64,000 nucleotides of DNA from assembly GCA_046964515.1 (NCBI GenBank), contig JBKUYM010000004.1, positions 62,001 through 126,000 of the forward strand. Reading direction: 5' to 3'. How positions within the stretch are numbered: position 1 is the stretch's first letter; every line of letters begins with the position of its first letter. Below, piece by piece: positions 26,498 to 35,654 of this stretch. Below the pieces are notes generated by a model. The model was not told the DNA's origin and did not search any database. It saw only the letters and a program-made list of their open reading frames with translations. The DNA is from UMGS1663 sp046964515. GTDB lineage: Bacteria > Bacillota > Clostridia > TANB77 > CAG-508. Position numbers and translations under genes: made by a program.

Positions 26498-27589
26498 ATG
26501 GAAAATAAAGAGGATTGGAAAGAATTAGAACAATGGGAACAAAAGAGAAAACAAATAGAACAAGAAAAATATGGAGTTCCTTTAGAAGAGATAAAAAATA
26601 AAAAAGCAAAGGTTAGTTTTATACAAACTACTAGAAATGTAAAGGATATGCCATTTTTAAAATGGATACTAGGTATAGTAGTTGTAATAGTAGCTGTTTT
26701 ATTTCTATTGAATAGAATCTATTCTGGATTAAATCCTAACCCAGAAAAGGATTTAGTTAAATCATTATCTCAAAATTATAACATGGAAGTGATGATGGTT
26801 TCTAAAGTAGAAAAGGAAATCACAGAATATATCATGGCACCAAAAGAAAATCTAGAGATTACTTTTAAAGCTATTAGAAATAGTGCTACTTCCTACCAAG
26901 ATGATTATACTGACCAAAGCCAAAAATATTTTTTTGAAAAATGGGATTCTCCGAATAAAAATATCTTTCAAATAGAAGATTCCATAAAAGAAGGATTTTT
27001 AGAATATAGTATGTATATAGAAATAAAACAATATACACAACTAGAAAAAGCAGTCAAAGAGATAAGTAATTTTATTTCTTATACAGGAAAGTGGTATCAG
27101 CCAAGTTGGATGATTTACTTAAAAGTACAAGATAATCGAATTGTAACAGATTATCATTCAGGGATGAGCGCAGAAGATAGAGAAAATGAATATAAAAGAC
27201 GATATGTTAATTATGTTATGAAAAATTCTTTAGAACAAGAAATACCAGAGCAGATGTTAGAAAGATATTGGAGACCAGATCATTTAACGGTTATTTTAAA
27301 TGGAGAAAAATTAGAATCAAAAGATATATTTGGTTATTATATGTCCTATTTTGATGGAACCTATTTCTTACCATTAGACAATATATTTTTAGAAAAAATA
27401 CCAGGATTGACTATGGGGAAATCAAAAACTTTTACTTATAAAGAGAAAACCTATACCATTACTTCTAATACGAATTTAAATAAAAATGAACTAGCTTATA
27501 ATGCAACAAAAGAAGATGTAGAAAACGTTTTCCAAGTGAATATACAAATGGATTATCAACAAGAGCAAGTAATAATACAGATTGAATAA
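26498..27589 (+). CDS. Hypothetical membrane-anchored protein
   Basis: The 363-residue protein has a charged, helical N-terminus (EQWEQKRKQIEQEKYG) and one transmembrane helix at about residues 54-72. A large extracytoplasmic part follows, rich in aromatic residues (YQPSWMIYLKV, YYMSYFDGTYFLPLD). No catalytic motif is visible and I do not recognise the family. It is transcribed alone upstream of the tyrS leader. Confidence 0.6.
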   Translation: MENKEDWKELEQWEQKRKQIEQEKYGVPLEEIKNKKAKVSFIQTTRNVKDMPFLKWILGIVVVIVAVLFLLNRIYSGLNPNPEKDLVKSLSQNYNMEVMMVSKVEKEITEYIMAPKENLEITFKAIRNSATSYQDDYTDQSQKYFFEKWDSPNKNIFQIEDSIKEGFLEYSMYIEIKQYTQLEKAVKEISNFISYTGKWYQPSWMIYLKVQDNRIVTDYHSGMSAEDRENEYKRRYVNYVMKNSLEQEIPEQMLERYWRPDHLTVILNGEKLESKDIFGYYMSYFDGTYFLPLDNIFLEKIPGLTMGKSKTFTYKEKTYTITSNTNLNKNELAYNATKEDVENVFQVNIQMDYQQEQVIIQIE

Positions 27590-27615
27590 TTTTATATTTA
27601 AAATAAAAATAAGGC

Positions 27616-27644
27616 TTGTTATTTTTTATTATCTGTAGTATAAT
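27616..27644 (+). promoter_or_regulatory. Promoter of the tyrS T-box leader
   Basis: TTGTTA (27616-27621), 17-bp spacer, TATAAT (27639-27644). Confidence 0.65.
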
Positions 27645-27650
27645 AACCAT

Positions 27651-27899
27651 ATTCAAATTTAATTATGTTTAAAAAGAAACTAAGTAGTAAGGCTATTGTT
27701 ACAAAAAGAAAAAAGAGAGATAGTGGTTTTGGTGAGAACTATCAGAAAATAGAATTACGAATTACAATTCTTATAGTAATTAACGTGTAAGCTACGAACA
27801 GCTTTAAGGAGACAAAATTTTAGTAGATTTTGTAAATAAAGGTGGTACCACGAGTCAAATCGTCCTTTGCAAGAAGGCATGGTTTGGCTCTTTTTGATT
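27651..27899 (+). promoter_or_regulatory. T-box riboswitch (tyrosine)
   Basis: The leader ends in the canonical T-box sequence AGGTGGTACCACG (27840-27852). A terminator follows at 27852-27895: GAGTCAAATCGTCC pairs with the GGTTTGGCTC side and a T-run. Upstream the stem I region includes GGTGAGAACTATCAG and two TAC (Tyr) triplets near 27756 and 27763, candidates for the specifier codon. Uncharged tRNA-Tyr binding would favour the antiterminator and expression of tyrS. Confidence 0.88.
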
Positions 27900-27919
27900 T
27901 TTTTAAAAGGAGGAATAAA

Positions 27920-29146
27920 ATGACATTAGTAGAAGATTTAAAATGGAGAGGACTCATAAAAGATATTTCAAGTCCAGAATTAGAAGAAAAACTAAATAAA
28001 GGAGGGTTAACCTTTTATATAGGCACAGACCCAACAGCAGATAGCCTGCATGTAGGTCATTTATCTAGCTTTCTAATTTCTAAGAGATTAAAAGAGGCAG
28101 GACATCATCCTATTTTATTAGTCGGTGGAGGAACGGGTATGATTGGGGATCCAAGACCTACTACAGAAAGAGCTATGATTTCTAAAGAACAGGTTATGCA
28201 TAACTTTGAAGGGTTAAAAGCACAAGTAGAAAAAATCTTTGGATTTGAAGTAGTAAATAATTATGATTGGATTAAAGAAATTAGTGTATTAGATTTTTTA
28301 AGAGATTATGGAAAATTCTTTAATATCAATTATATGCTAGATAAGGATATTATTAGAAGAAGGTTAGATTCTGGGATTACTTATACAGAGTTTTCTTATA
28401 TGATTTTACAGGCATTAGATTTTAAATATTTACATGAACATAAAAAAGTAGATATGCAATGTGCAGGCTCTGATCAATGGGGAAATATTACAGCTGGAAT
28501 TGATTTGATTAGAAAATCGACAGGAGATGAAGTATATGGTTTTACAATGCCACTTGTAACAGATTCTCAAGGAAAAAAATTCGGAAAAAGTGAAGGAAAT
28601 GCTTTATGGTTAGATAAAGATAAAACATCTAGTTATGCATTATACCAATTCTTTGTAAATGTAGAAGACTCCATGGTTATTGATTACCTAAAAATCTATA
28701 CCTTTTTATCGAAAGAGGAAATAGAAGAACTAGAAAAGAAACATAAAGAACACCCAGAATTAAGAGAAGCCCATAAAGCATTAGCAAGAGAAATTATTAC
28801 ATTCTTACATGGAAAAGAAGAATTTGAAAGAGCAGTTTCTTTGGCAGACCACCTATTTCATAACAAATTTCAAGATTTATCTAAAAAAGATATTGAAGAT
28901 TTATTTAGCAGTGAAGAAATAAAAGAAGTAGAGAGCAATACCAATATAGTGGATATGATACTTCAAATGGAAATAGCAGGTAGTAAAAGAGAAGCCAGAG
29001 AGTTTATTACTAATGGAGCCATTTCTATTAATGGAGAAAAAGTAAATGACATCAATAGCATAATAGTAGATACCTATTTTATAGAAAATACGTATATTGT
29101 GATAAAAAAAGGAAAGAAAAACTATTATATTGGAAAAAGAAAATAA
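27920..29146 (+). CDS. tyrS: Tyrosyl-tRNA synthetase
   Basis: The 408-residue class I synthetase has the HIGH-like HVGH (residues 44-47) and the KMSKS-like KFGKS. A C-terminal S4 RNA-binding domain follows (AGSKREAREFITNGAISINGEKV). The start is ATG 27920 behind AAAGGAGG; the open frame before it is only the T-box leader. Controlled by the T-box and closed by the terminator at 29154. Confidence 0.96.
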   Translation: MTLVEDLKWRGLIKDISSPELEEKLNKGGLTFYIGTDPTADSLHVGHLSSFLISKRLKEAGHHPILLVGGGTGMIGDPRPTTERAMISKEQVMHNFEGLKAQVEKIFGFEVVNNYDWIKEISVLDFLRDYGKFFNINYMLDKDIIRRRLDSGITYTEFSYMILQALDFKYLHEHKKVDMQCAGSDQWGNITAGIDLIRKSTGDEVYGFTMPLVTDSQGKKFGKSEGNALWLDKDKTSSYALYQFFVNVEDSMVIDYLKIYTFLSKEEIEELEKKHKEHPELREAHKALAREIITFLHGKEEFERAVSLADHLFHNKFQDLSKKDIEDLFSSEEIKEVESNTNIVDMILQMEIAGSKREAREFITNGAISINGEKVNDINSIIVDTYFIENTYIVIKKGKKNYYIGKRK

Positions 29147-29153
29147 AAAAATG

Positions 29154-29187
29154 AAGATTCTTAGGGAAAACCTTAAGGGTCTTTTTT
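29154..29187 (+). terminator. Rho-independent terminator of tyrS
   Basis: A 13-bp stem (with three G-T pairs) around an AAAA loop, followed by six T. Confidence 0.85.
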
Positions 29188-29253
29188 AAAATAACTATTG
29201 TTTTCTCAAGAAATATGATAGAATATTTTTAGAAAAATAAGGAGAATAGAAAA

Positions 29254-30159
29254 ATGGAAACAAAAATACCTACTTTTTTAATAGAAAAGTTAGAAAGGCA
29301 ATATGGTATACAAATAACAAAAAAAATTATAGAAGGCTATAGTCAGGAAAGAAAAGTATCTCTTCGTGTAAATACAATAAAGGCAAAACCAGAAGAAATT
29401 TGCGAGCAATTACAAAAAGAAAATATAAAGATACAGAAGGTGCCTTGGAGTAAAGAGGCTCTTATCATATTAAATGTACGCGAAAAAGAAATACAAGAGT
29501 TAGAGATGTATAAAAAGGGAGAAATTTATTTACAAAGTTTATCTTCTATGTTACCTCCTATTTTATTAGAGCCACAACCTGAAACGGATATTTTAGATAT
29601 GGCAGCTGCCCCAGGAGGAAAAACGACACAAATAGCAGCACTATCTAAAAATCAAGCACATATCACTGCTTGTGAAATGCATGCTATTCGAGCAGAACGT
29701 CTAAAATATAATTTGGAAAAACAAGGGGCTACATCTGCCTATGTCATGGTAACAGATGCTAGAAAACTATCTAATTTTTTCTCTTTTGACCAAATTTTAC
29801 TAGATGCTCCTTGTAGTGGAAGTGGAACTTTATCCATAAAAGATGAAAAATTAGAAAATTATTTTACGCCAAAGTTAATTGAAAAATCTAAAACATCGCA
29901 ACTAACTTTATTAAAAAAAGCTATCGAAGTATTAAAAAAGGGAAAAGAAATGATATATTCTACTTGTTCTATCTTACAATGTGAAAATGAAGAGATGATT
30001 CAACAAGTATTGCAAGAAGGAAAAGTAGAAATAGTTCCGATTTATCAAGAATCATTAAAAGACATACCCTGTTTGCCAACGAAAATAGAAGGTAGTTTAC
30101 TTATTTGTCCAGATGCTTATTATGAGGGCTTTTTTGTAACAAAATTGCGAAAGAAATAA
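29254..30159 (+). CDS. NOL1/NOP2/Sun-type RNA (cytosine-C5) methyltransferase
   Basis: The protein is an RsmB/RsmF-like m5C methyltransferase. SAM-binding LDMAAAPGGKTTQIA, the first cysteine motif LDAPCSGSGTLS and the catalytic STCSIL are all present. The 301-residue length lacks the C-terminal PUA or N-terminal NusB domains of longer relatives. The target is probably rRNA, but the exact cytosine cannot be assigned. Confidence 0.85.
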   Translation: METKIPTFLIEKLERQYGIQITKKIIEGYSQERKVSLRVNTIKAKPEEICEQLQKENIKIQKVPWSKEALIILNVREKEIQELEMYKKGEIYLQSLSSMLPPILLEPQPETDILDMAAAPGGKTTQIAALSKNQAHITACEMHAIRAERLKYNLEKQGATSAYVMVTDARKLSNFFSFDQILLDAPCSGSGTLSIKDEKLENYFTPKLIEKSKTSQLTLLKKAIEVLKKGKEMIYSTCSILQCENEEMIQQVLQEGKVEIVPIYQESLKDIPCLPTKIEGSLLICPDAYYEGFFVTKLRKK

Positions 30160-30187
30160 TAAAAAATTTCTATAAAAAGGAGAGACT

Positions 30188-30670
30188 ATGAAAATTATTT
30201 ATGAAAGTAATACGGGACATACACAGGCGTATGCTAATATGCTAGCTAAGAATTTAAATATACAAGCAATATCGATAAAGGATTATAAGGTAAAAAAAGA
30301 GGAAAAGGAGCCTATTTTATTTTTAGGATGGGTATTTGCTAATCAAATACAAGGATATTCTAAAATGAAAGATAATTTCCCAATAATAGGTATTGTAGCA
30401 GTTGGCATGAATTCTCCAAGCCAAGAAAATAGTAAGCTATTAATAGAGACTAACCAAATACAAAAACCATTCTTTTATTTACAAGGGGGAATAGATTTCA
30501 ACAAATTGAAAGGCATACAAAAACTGCTTTTAAAATTAGTAGCCAAAGCAATCAAAAAAGAAAATAAACCAGAAAATGAAGAGATAATACAGGTAATGGA
30601 AATGGGAGGCAATTTTGTAAAAGAAGAAAATTTAAAAGAAATTTTAGAATACTTAACAAATCAAACATAA
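30188..30670 (+). CDS. Flavodoxin-domain protein
   Basis: The 160-residue protein starts KIIYESNTGHTQAYANMLA, the FMN phosphate-binding loop of flavodoxins, and continues FLGWVFANQIQGYS and VAVGMNSPS, as in the flavodoxin_5 or protoporphyrinogen-oxidase-like family. It is probably an electron carrier. It lies 28 bp after the methyltransferase. Confidence 0.7.
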   Translation: MKIIYESNTGHTQAYANMLAKNLNIQAISIKDYKVKKEEKEPILFLGWVFANQIQGYSKMKDNFPIIGIVAVGMNSPSQENSKLLIETNQIQKPFFYLQGGIDFNKLKGIQKLLLKLVAKAIKKENKPENEEIIQVMEMGGNFVKEENLKEILEYLTNQT

Positions 30671-30762
30671 ATAATAGATTAAGAAGAAAAGGTAGAACAT
30701 ACGTTACCTATTTTCGAACTTTAAAAGGAGAAAAATAAAATAAGCTAGAATAGAGGAATTAT

Positions 30763-31014
30763 ATGAAAAAGATATATAAAGAAGCTAGCACAAAAGAAAT
30801 AGAGACAACTATAAATGTATTATACAGTGAACAGTTATTATCCATTTATACTAACAAAGTGGACTTACAAAGACAGTTAAATAGAATTTTAGGAGAACCT
30901 AAAAAGGAATTGAAAGTAAAGAGGTCTATTGTAGGAAGTATTTGGGAAATCTCTCTAGAAGATAAAAGCAAAATAGCAAAAGTATTATTAAAAGCCAATG
31001 TTTATGAATTATAA
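30763..31014 (+). CDS. Hypothetical small protein
   Basis: The 83-residue charged protein (MKKIYKEASTKEIETTINVL) is of no recognised family. No signal or membrane segment is seen. A LexA-like half-palindrome GAACATACGTTA lies 57-68 bp upstream (30695-30706). Codon use matches its neighbours. Confidence 0.5.
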   Translation: MKKIYKEASTKEIETTINVLYSEQLLSIYTNKVDLQRQLNRILGEPKKELKVKRSIVGSIWEISLEDKSKIAKVLLKANVYEL

Positions 31015-31059
31015 AAAATATAAGGTCAATACTAAAGAAAACAGAAAGAAGGAAATGAA

Positions 31060-31837
31060 ATGCAAATGATAATAGGGTTATGTATTCCTTTTTTAGGAAC
31101 AACATTACGGTGCCGCAATGGTATTTTTAATGAGAAATACGATGAATAAAAAGATTGAAAAACTATTATTAGGTTTTGCTGCAGGTGTTATGATAGCTGC
31201 TTCTATATGGTCTTTATTAATACCCGCTATAGAAATGGCAGAAAGTCAAAATAAAATTGCTTGGATACCTGCTGTTATTGGTTTTTTATTGGGTATTTTA
31301 TTTTTACTAATATTAGATAGTCTAATACCACATTTACATTTAGAAACAAATAAACCAGAGGGAATGAGGACTAAATTGAAAAATAGTACCATGCTGGTAT
31401 TAGCAGTTACCTTGCACAATATCCCAGAAGGAATGGCAGTAGGTGTCACTTTTGCTGGAGCTATCATTGGAAATGCGGGAATTACTATGGCAGGGGCCCT
31501 TGCGCTAGCAATAGGAATTGCTATTCAAAATTTTCCAGAAGGTGCCATTATTTCCATGCCTTTAAAGAGTGAAGGTATGAGTAAAACAAAGGCTTTTATT
31601 TATGGGACATTATCAGGAATCGTAGAACCGATAGGCGCTGTAATAACCATTCTTTTAATAAATACAGTTATACCGATTTTACCATATTTATTAGCCTTTG
31701 CAGCAGGTGCGATGCTGTATGTAGTGGTAGAAGAATTAATACCAGAATCACAGGCGGGAGAACACTCTAATATTGGAACAATTGGTGTTGCTATTGGTTT
31801 TGCAATTATGATGATATTAGATGTAGCGTTGGGATAA
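31060..31837 (+). CDS. zupT: ZIP-family metal transporter, read through a +1 shift at CGG
   Basis: This is a ZupT-like zinc/divalent metal importer. ATG 31060 follows AAGGAA; frame 0 encodes MQMIIGLCIPFLGTTL, then CGG (31108). Skipping the C gives GAAMVFLMRN and the remaining frame to 31837, about 258 residues with eight hydrophobic helices. The metal-binding motifs HNIPEGMAVG and QNFPEGAIIS are intact. Without the shift the first helix would be lost. It ends in a shared palindromic terminator facing the coat genes. Confidence 0.87.
31108..31110 (+). other. +1 recoding site (CGG) in zupT
   Basis: Frame 0 TTA CGG TGC; restored TTA, skip C, GGT GCC. Gives LGTTL-GAAMV, the usual ZIP helix-1 sequence. 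Confidence 0.75.
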
Positions 31838-31867
31838 AATTTGTTAAAATATAAAGAAGAGGAAAGA

Positions 31868-31893
31868 AAAAAAGTATCTTAAGATACTTTTTT
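31868..31893. terminator. Palindromic bidirectional terminator
   Basis: A 26-bp perfect palindrome with centre CTTAAG is flanked by A- and T-runs, between zupT and the converging coat gene. Confidence 0.8.
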
Positions 31894-31912
31894 CTATTCT
31901 TCTCAAATAAAA

Positions 31913-32161
31913 TTAAGCGTTTTGTGTCATTTTTTGCTTTAAGGTATCTATTTTAGGTTGTTCAGCAGTTTGTGTTTGATACCAACCTTTTTCAGCCATT
32001 AAATTATAAATTTTGTTTTGTATATCTAAAGACTCGTTCAAAGCATCTTTAAAGGCAGCATGTACTTCTGCTGTAGTAGACTCTATAGTACCATGAAGAT
32101 ATAAATCACAAACTCCTTTGATAATCAATAGTTCTTTTTCCATTAAATCTCTATCTTCCAT
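31913..32161 (-). CDS. CotF-like spore coat protein, C-terminal part
   Basis: The 82-residue protein (ELLIIKGVCDLYLHGTIEST, QNKIYNLMAEKGWYQTQTAEQP) resembles the second half of the Coat F family. It starts ten bases after the upstream CotF-like gene, whose stop is fused to its GAGGAAAG ribosome site. The two likely form one functional coat unit split in two genes. It supports sporulation in this organism. Confidence 0.7.
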   Translation of the reverse strand: MEDRDLMEKELLIIKGVCDLYLHGTIESTTAEVHAAFKDALNESLDIQNKIYNLMAEKGWYQTQTAEQPKIDTLKQKMTQNA

Positions 32162-32171
32162 TTCTTTCCTC

Positions 32172-32345
32172 CTATAATAAATTTAAAAATTTGTTAAATA
32201 GTTCTGTATGCTTAGTTGTTAATTCTCCTATATAAGCACTAAGCATAGCATCTGTTAATTGTGTAGATGTTTTTTGGCTACAAGATTTCATAAATTTCTC
32301 GTGTCCTAAAGCATCTTCTACATATAAAAGTTCTTTACTAGTCAT
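32172..32345 (-). CDS. CotF-like spore coat protein, N-terminal part (57 aa)
   Basis: This short gene runs ATG 32345 to TAG 32172 and encodes MTSKELLYVEDALGHEKFM, then a helical region ending FNKFLNLL. The YVEDALGHEKF segment is typical of Coat F domain proteins. The ribosome site is AGGTGG. It is translationally close to the next gene. Confidence 0.7.
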   Translation of the reverse strand: MTSKELLYVEDALGHEKFMKSCSQKTSTQLTDAMLSAYIGELTTKHTELFNKFLNLL

Positions 32346-32523
32346 CTTTTATCACCACCTAAAATTAGGTTTTCCCAATAAAGCGTTTATTATACGAAAT
32401 AATAAAAGAGAAACAAAGAAAAAAGAAAATCAATAAAAACCAAAAAATGGAAAAAACCTATTCTTTTTTCCAGAAATATACAGGATAAAAAAAGAATAGG
32501 TCGTATAAAGTAAATAGTATATA

Positions 32524-33198
32524 TCATAAAACGTAAAATAAAATACAAAAGAAATGCAGTAAACTACCTAATAGAATACATACGTGAAATACAGAGTGGA
32601 TATATTTATGTTTTTTACCAAACATATAAAAGATAGCTCCAATAGTATAAATAATACCACCACCTAATAAAAGAAGAAAACCATTACGTCCTAATAATAA
32701 GGGAAGTAAGGATGCTTTTATAAGAATGCACCATCCCATTAATAAATAACAAACCATTGAAAAAATCTTATATTTTTTCAAATCAATAGCATTAAAAGTA
32801 ATACCTAATAGTGCCATTGCCCATATAATGCCAAAAATACCCCAACCAATTGTAGAGTCATATTGTCTTAATGTACATAGACAAAAAGGTGTGTAAGAAC
32901 CTGCAATTAGTAAAAAAATAGCACAATGATCTAAAATTTGAAATACTTTTTTAGCTTTTAATTTAGGACTAAGTCCATGATAAATACTAGACATCGTGTA
33001 TAAAACAATTAAAGATACACCAAATATAACACCGCTTACAATACCATAGATATTGTGATGCATGGCTGCCATAATAGGGCAGAGAATAGTTGCAACAATT
33101 CCTAATAGACCACCTAATATATGACTAGTCATATTGAAGATTTCTTCTCCTTTTGTATAAGTTGGCAATACCCTGTCAGCTAATTTGATGCGTTTCAT
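32524..33198 (-). CDS. Hemolysin III/TrhA-family (PAQR) membrane protein
   Basis: The 224-residue, seven-helix membrane protein has the family residues SxxxH in MSSIYHGLS, DHCAIFLLIAGSYTPFCL, and a final HSVFH. PAQR proteins are membrane homeostasis factors or hydrolases; the name hemolysin is historical. It is transcribed alone from an AGGAGGTG site. Confidence 0.85.
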   Translation of the reverse strand: MKRIKLADRVLPTYTKGEEIFNMTSHILGGLLGIVATILCPIMAAMHHNIYGIVSGVIFGVSLIVLYTMSSIYHGLSPKLKAKKVFQILDHCAIFLLIAGSYTPFCLCTLRQYDSTIGWGIFGIIWAMALLGITFNAIDLKKYKIFSMVCYLLMGWCILIKASLLPLLLGRNGFLLLLGGGIIYTIGAIFYMFGKKHKYIHSVFHVCILLGSLLHFFCILFYVL

Positions 33199-33323
33199 AT
33201 AAACACCTCCTGCAAAACAAAACTACATGATATAGTTTACAAAACTATATCACAAGGTAATAAACATGTCAATATGTTTGACTTTAAATTTTATCTATGT
33301 TATCATGAAGATGAGGTGTATGT

Positions 33324-33827
33324 ATGGAAAAAGAGATTTATAAAAATAAAGAAATGGCAAATTTTCATATTTTAAGATGGGAAGAATTGCCAAATATAGA
33401 ATTATATGTAGATCAAGTAATCAGTTTATTAGATAATACACTATCTAATTATTTATCGAAAGAGAAAAAAGGTCATATTTTAACCAAGACCATGATTAAC
33501 AATTATGTAAAAAATAAAGTCATTTTACCAACCACGAATAAAAGATATAATAAAGAACATATGGCCTATTTGTTTATGATTTGTATTCTAAAACAAATTT
33601 ATAGCATGAATGATATTACACAGTTATGCCAATTGACTACTAAAAATAAACCTATAGCTAAGGCATATGATGATTTTTGTGAAGAATTAGAAAATGCAAT
33701 TAGTGTTGTATTTGCAGGAAAAGAGTATATACAAGAAACAGATTCCTTCGAAAGATATGTGTTAAAAAGTTTGGTATTCTCTTTTGCTAGCAAACTGTAT
33801 ATAGAAAAAATGTATTTAAAGAAATGA
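33324..33827 (+). CDS. DUF1836 protein
   Basis: The 167-residue protein matches the DUF1836 family: LPNIELYVDQVISLLDNTLSN and LTKTMINNYVKNKVILP, the latter a helix-turn-helix resembling MerR-like DNA-binding regions. It may be a transcription factor. It is followed 16 bp later by an acetyltransferase. Confidence 0.75.
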   Translation: MEKEIYKNKEMANFHILRWEELPNIELYVDQVISLLDNTLSNYLSKEKKGHILTKTMINNYVKNKVILPTTNKRYNKEHMAYLFMICILKQIYSMNDITQLCQLTTKNKPIAKAYDDFCEELENAISVVFAGKEYIQETDSFERYVLKSLVFSFASKLYIEKMYLKK

Positions 33828-33843
33828 GATAGGGGTAAATAAA

Positions 33844-34467
33844 ATGGAAGAAAAAATAAACATAAGATTAGAAAAGCCTAGTGACTTTTTACAAGTAGAA
33901 AATATAACCAGAGAAGCTTTTTGGAACGTTTATAGACCAGGTTGTGTAGAACATTGGATTTTACATAATTTAAGAAAAGAAGCGTATTTTGTAAAAGAAT
34001 TAGACTATGTATTAGAGGTAAATAAAAGCATGATTGCCCATATTGCTTATGCAAAGGGATATATAATAACTTCAAATGGTATAAAAAGAGAGATACTATT
34101 ATTTGGTCCTGTAAGCGTATTGCCTAGTTATCAGAAAAAAGGCTATGGAGAAAGTTTAATTAATTTCACAATTCAAAAAGCAAAACAACTAGGATACCCA
34201 GCAATTGTAATTACTGGTAATCCAGCTTATTATAAAAAATTTGGATTTGAAAGTGCCTCAAAATATGAAATTTATTATGAAGGAATGAATCAACAAGAAG
34301 AATTTCCATTTTTCATGATAAAGGTGTTAGATGAAAGTAAAATAGAAGATTTAAAAGGTGTTTATACAGATCCACCATGTTATCAGATTATAGAAGAAGC
34401 AGTAGAAGCATTTGATAAACAATTTCCTTATAAAGTAAAAGAAATAAGAGCTGGTCAATTAAACTAA
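33844..34467 (+). CDS. GNAT-family N-acetyltransferase
   Basis: The 207-residue protein has the acetyl-CoA loop in FGPVSVLPSYQKKGYGESLI, and ITGNPAYYKKFGF as the end of the GNAT fold. It resembles YhbS-type acetyltransferases. The substrate is unknown. Terminated by a hairpin at 34471. Confidence 0.8.
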   Translation: MEEKINIRLEKPSDFLQVENITREAFWNVYRPGCVEHWILHNLRKEAYFVKELDYVLEVNKSMIAHIAYAKGYIITSNGIKREILLFGPVSVLPSYQKKGYGESLINFTIQKAKQLGYPAIVITGNPAYYKKFGFESASKYEIYYEGMNQQEEFPFFMIKVLDESKIEDLKGVYTDPPCYQIIEEAVEAFDKQFPYKVKEIRAGQLN

Positions 34468-34470
34468 AAG

Positions 34471-34496
34471 ACAAGGGTTGCAAACCTTGTTTTTTA
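34471..34496 (+). terminator. Rho-independent terminator
   Basis: ACAAGG/CCTTGT stem with an eight-base loop and a T-run. Confidence 0.7.
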
Positions 34497-34584
34497 GTTT
34501 TTTTAGTGATATAGTAACTAAGAAAGAATGAGGAATTACTTGATGACAAAGTACATATCATAAACAAAAGAAAGGAAGTTAAAA

Positions 34585-35535
34585 ATGGAAGAAAAACAAA
34601 AACAAGTAGAAGAATTAAATGGATTTAAAGATTTAAGAATTGTGGATAATTTTTATCAGACATCTAGTTTTTTTCCTATGCCGACCACAGAAATAGGGAC
34701 CTTAAATGAAGAGGGGCAAACTAATTTAGGCTCTTATTCTTTATGTTTTCCTTACTATATAGCGGGAAAAGAGTATTATGCCATACTATTATGTTGTAGA
34801 AACAGTTCTAATACAGCTAGAAATATTTTAAGAACAGGAAAATGTTCTATTAATTTTATTCCAGATGAAAGAAAGTATTTTAAAGAGGCTGTAAGATTGG
34901 GGTATCCCGGAGAAACGACACAAGAAAAAATGAAGGATTGTATTTTCCATTTAGTAGATGGAAAAAATGTAAGAGAACATCCAGAAGAACAGTTTCCTAA
35001 AATTGTACAAGAAGCTTTTCAAGTGTTTGAATGTACATGGATAAGAGAGTTAGATGATGCACAAAATGATAAAGTAGAAGAGGAATATCTACCACCATAT
35101 CACCAATTTAATGGTATTACCAGTCAACATGGTGCTCATTTTATCTTAAAAATTAATCATATTTTGATGAAACCAAAATACTATGATACCATTATAAATG
35201 GTGTGGAATCTAAAAATTTTCCGAAAGTACCAGTAGATTACGGATATCGCGATAATAAGAATTTTTGGTATACAAGATTTAAAAGACCAATAGCTGAACC
35301 AATTCCTGCAAGTAAAGGAATTAGCTTAGATACTGTAAAATATGCAGCTTCTAGAATTGATCCAGAAATTAAATTTACACAAGAAGCTTGTGCTAAATTA
35401 GTAAAAGTACCAAGGGTATTTTTAAATACTGTATTAAAAGGTTGTGTGGCTTGGGCAAAAGAAAATCAAGTAACAGTAATTACAGAAAAGGAAATGGATA
35501 TTATTCAAGATAAAAGAAATAAAGAAAAGAAATAG
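34585..35535 (+). CDS. Flavin-reductase-like split-barrel protein with C-terminal PCP_red domain
   Basis: The N-terminal 200 residues resemble an FMN-binding split barrel (GTLNEEGQTNLGSYSLCFPYY, RNSSNTARNILRTGKCSINF). The last 70 residues (AASRIDPEIKFTQEACAKL through VITEKEMDIIQ) resemble the PCP_red domain of light-independent protochlorophyllide reductases. No chlorophyll genes are present, so this is a redox protein of unknown substrate. It has a good AAAGGAAG site. Confidence 0.65.
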   Translation: MEEKQKQVEELNGFKDLRIVDNFYQTSSFFPMPTTEIGTLNEEGQTNLGSYSLCFPYYIAGKEYYAILLCCRNSSNTARNILRTGKCSINFIPDERKYFKEAVRLGYPGETTQEKMKDCIFHLVDGKNVREHPEEQFPKIVQEAFQVFECTWIRELDDAQNDKVEEEYLPPYHQFNGITSQHGAHFILKINHILMKPKYYDTIINGVESKNFPKVPVDYGYRDNKNFWYTRFKRPIAEPIPASKGISLDTVKYAASRIDPEIKFTQEACAKLVKVPRVFLNTVLKGCVAWAKENQVTVITEKEMDIIQDKRNKEKK

Positions 35536-35654
35536 AATGATTTATAAAAATGGTAAAAAATGGTATCGCACATAAGAAATATGCTAAAATCTCTATGTTG
35601 TAAATTGTGATAGTAACTCAAAAAGACAATTGTCAGAAGAAAAGGAGAAAAAGC

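Noticed and set aside
27842..27919. N-terminal extension of tyrS from GTG 27842
   Set aside because: This stretch is the T-box sequence and terminator. The ribosome site and conserved N-terminus begin at ATG 27920.
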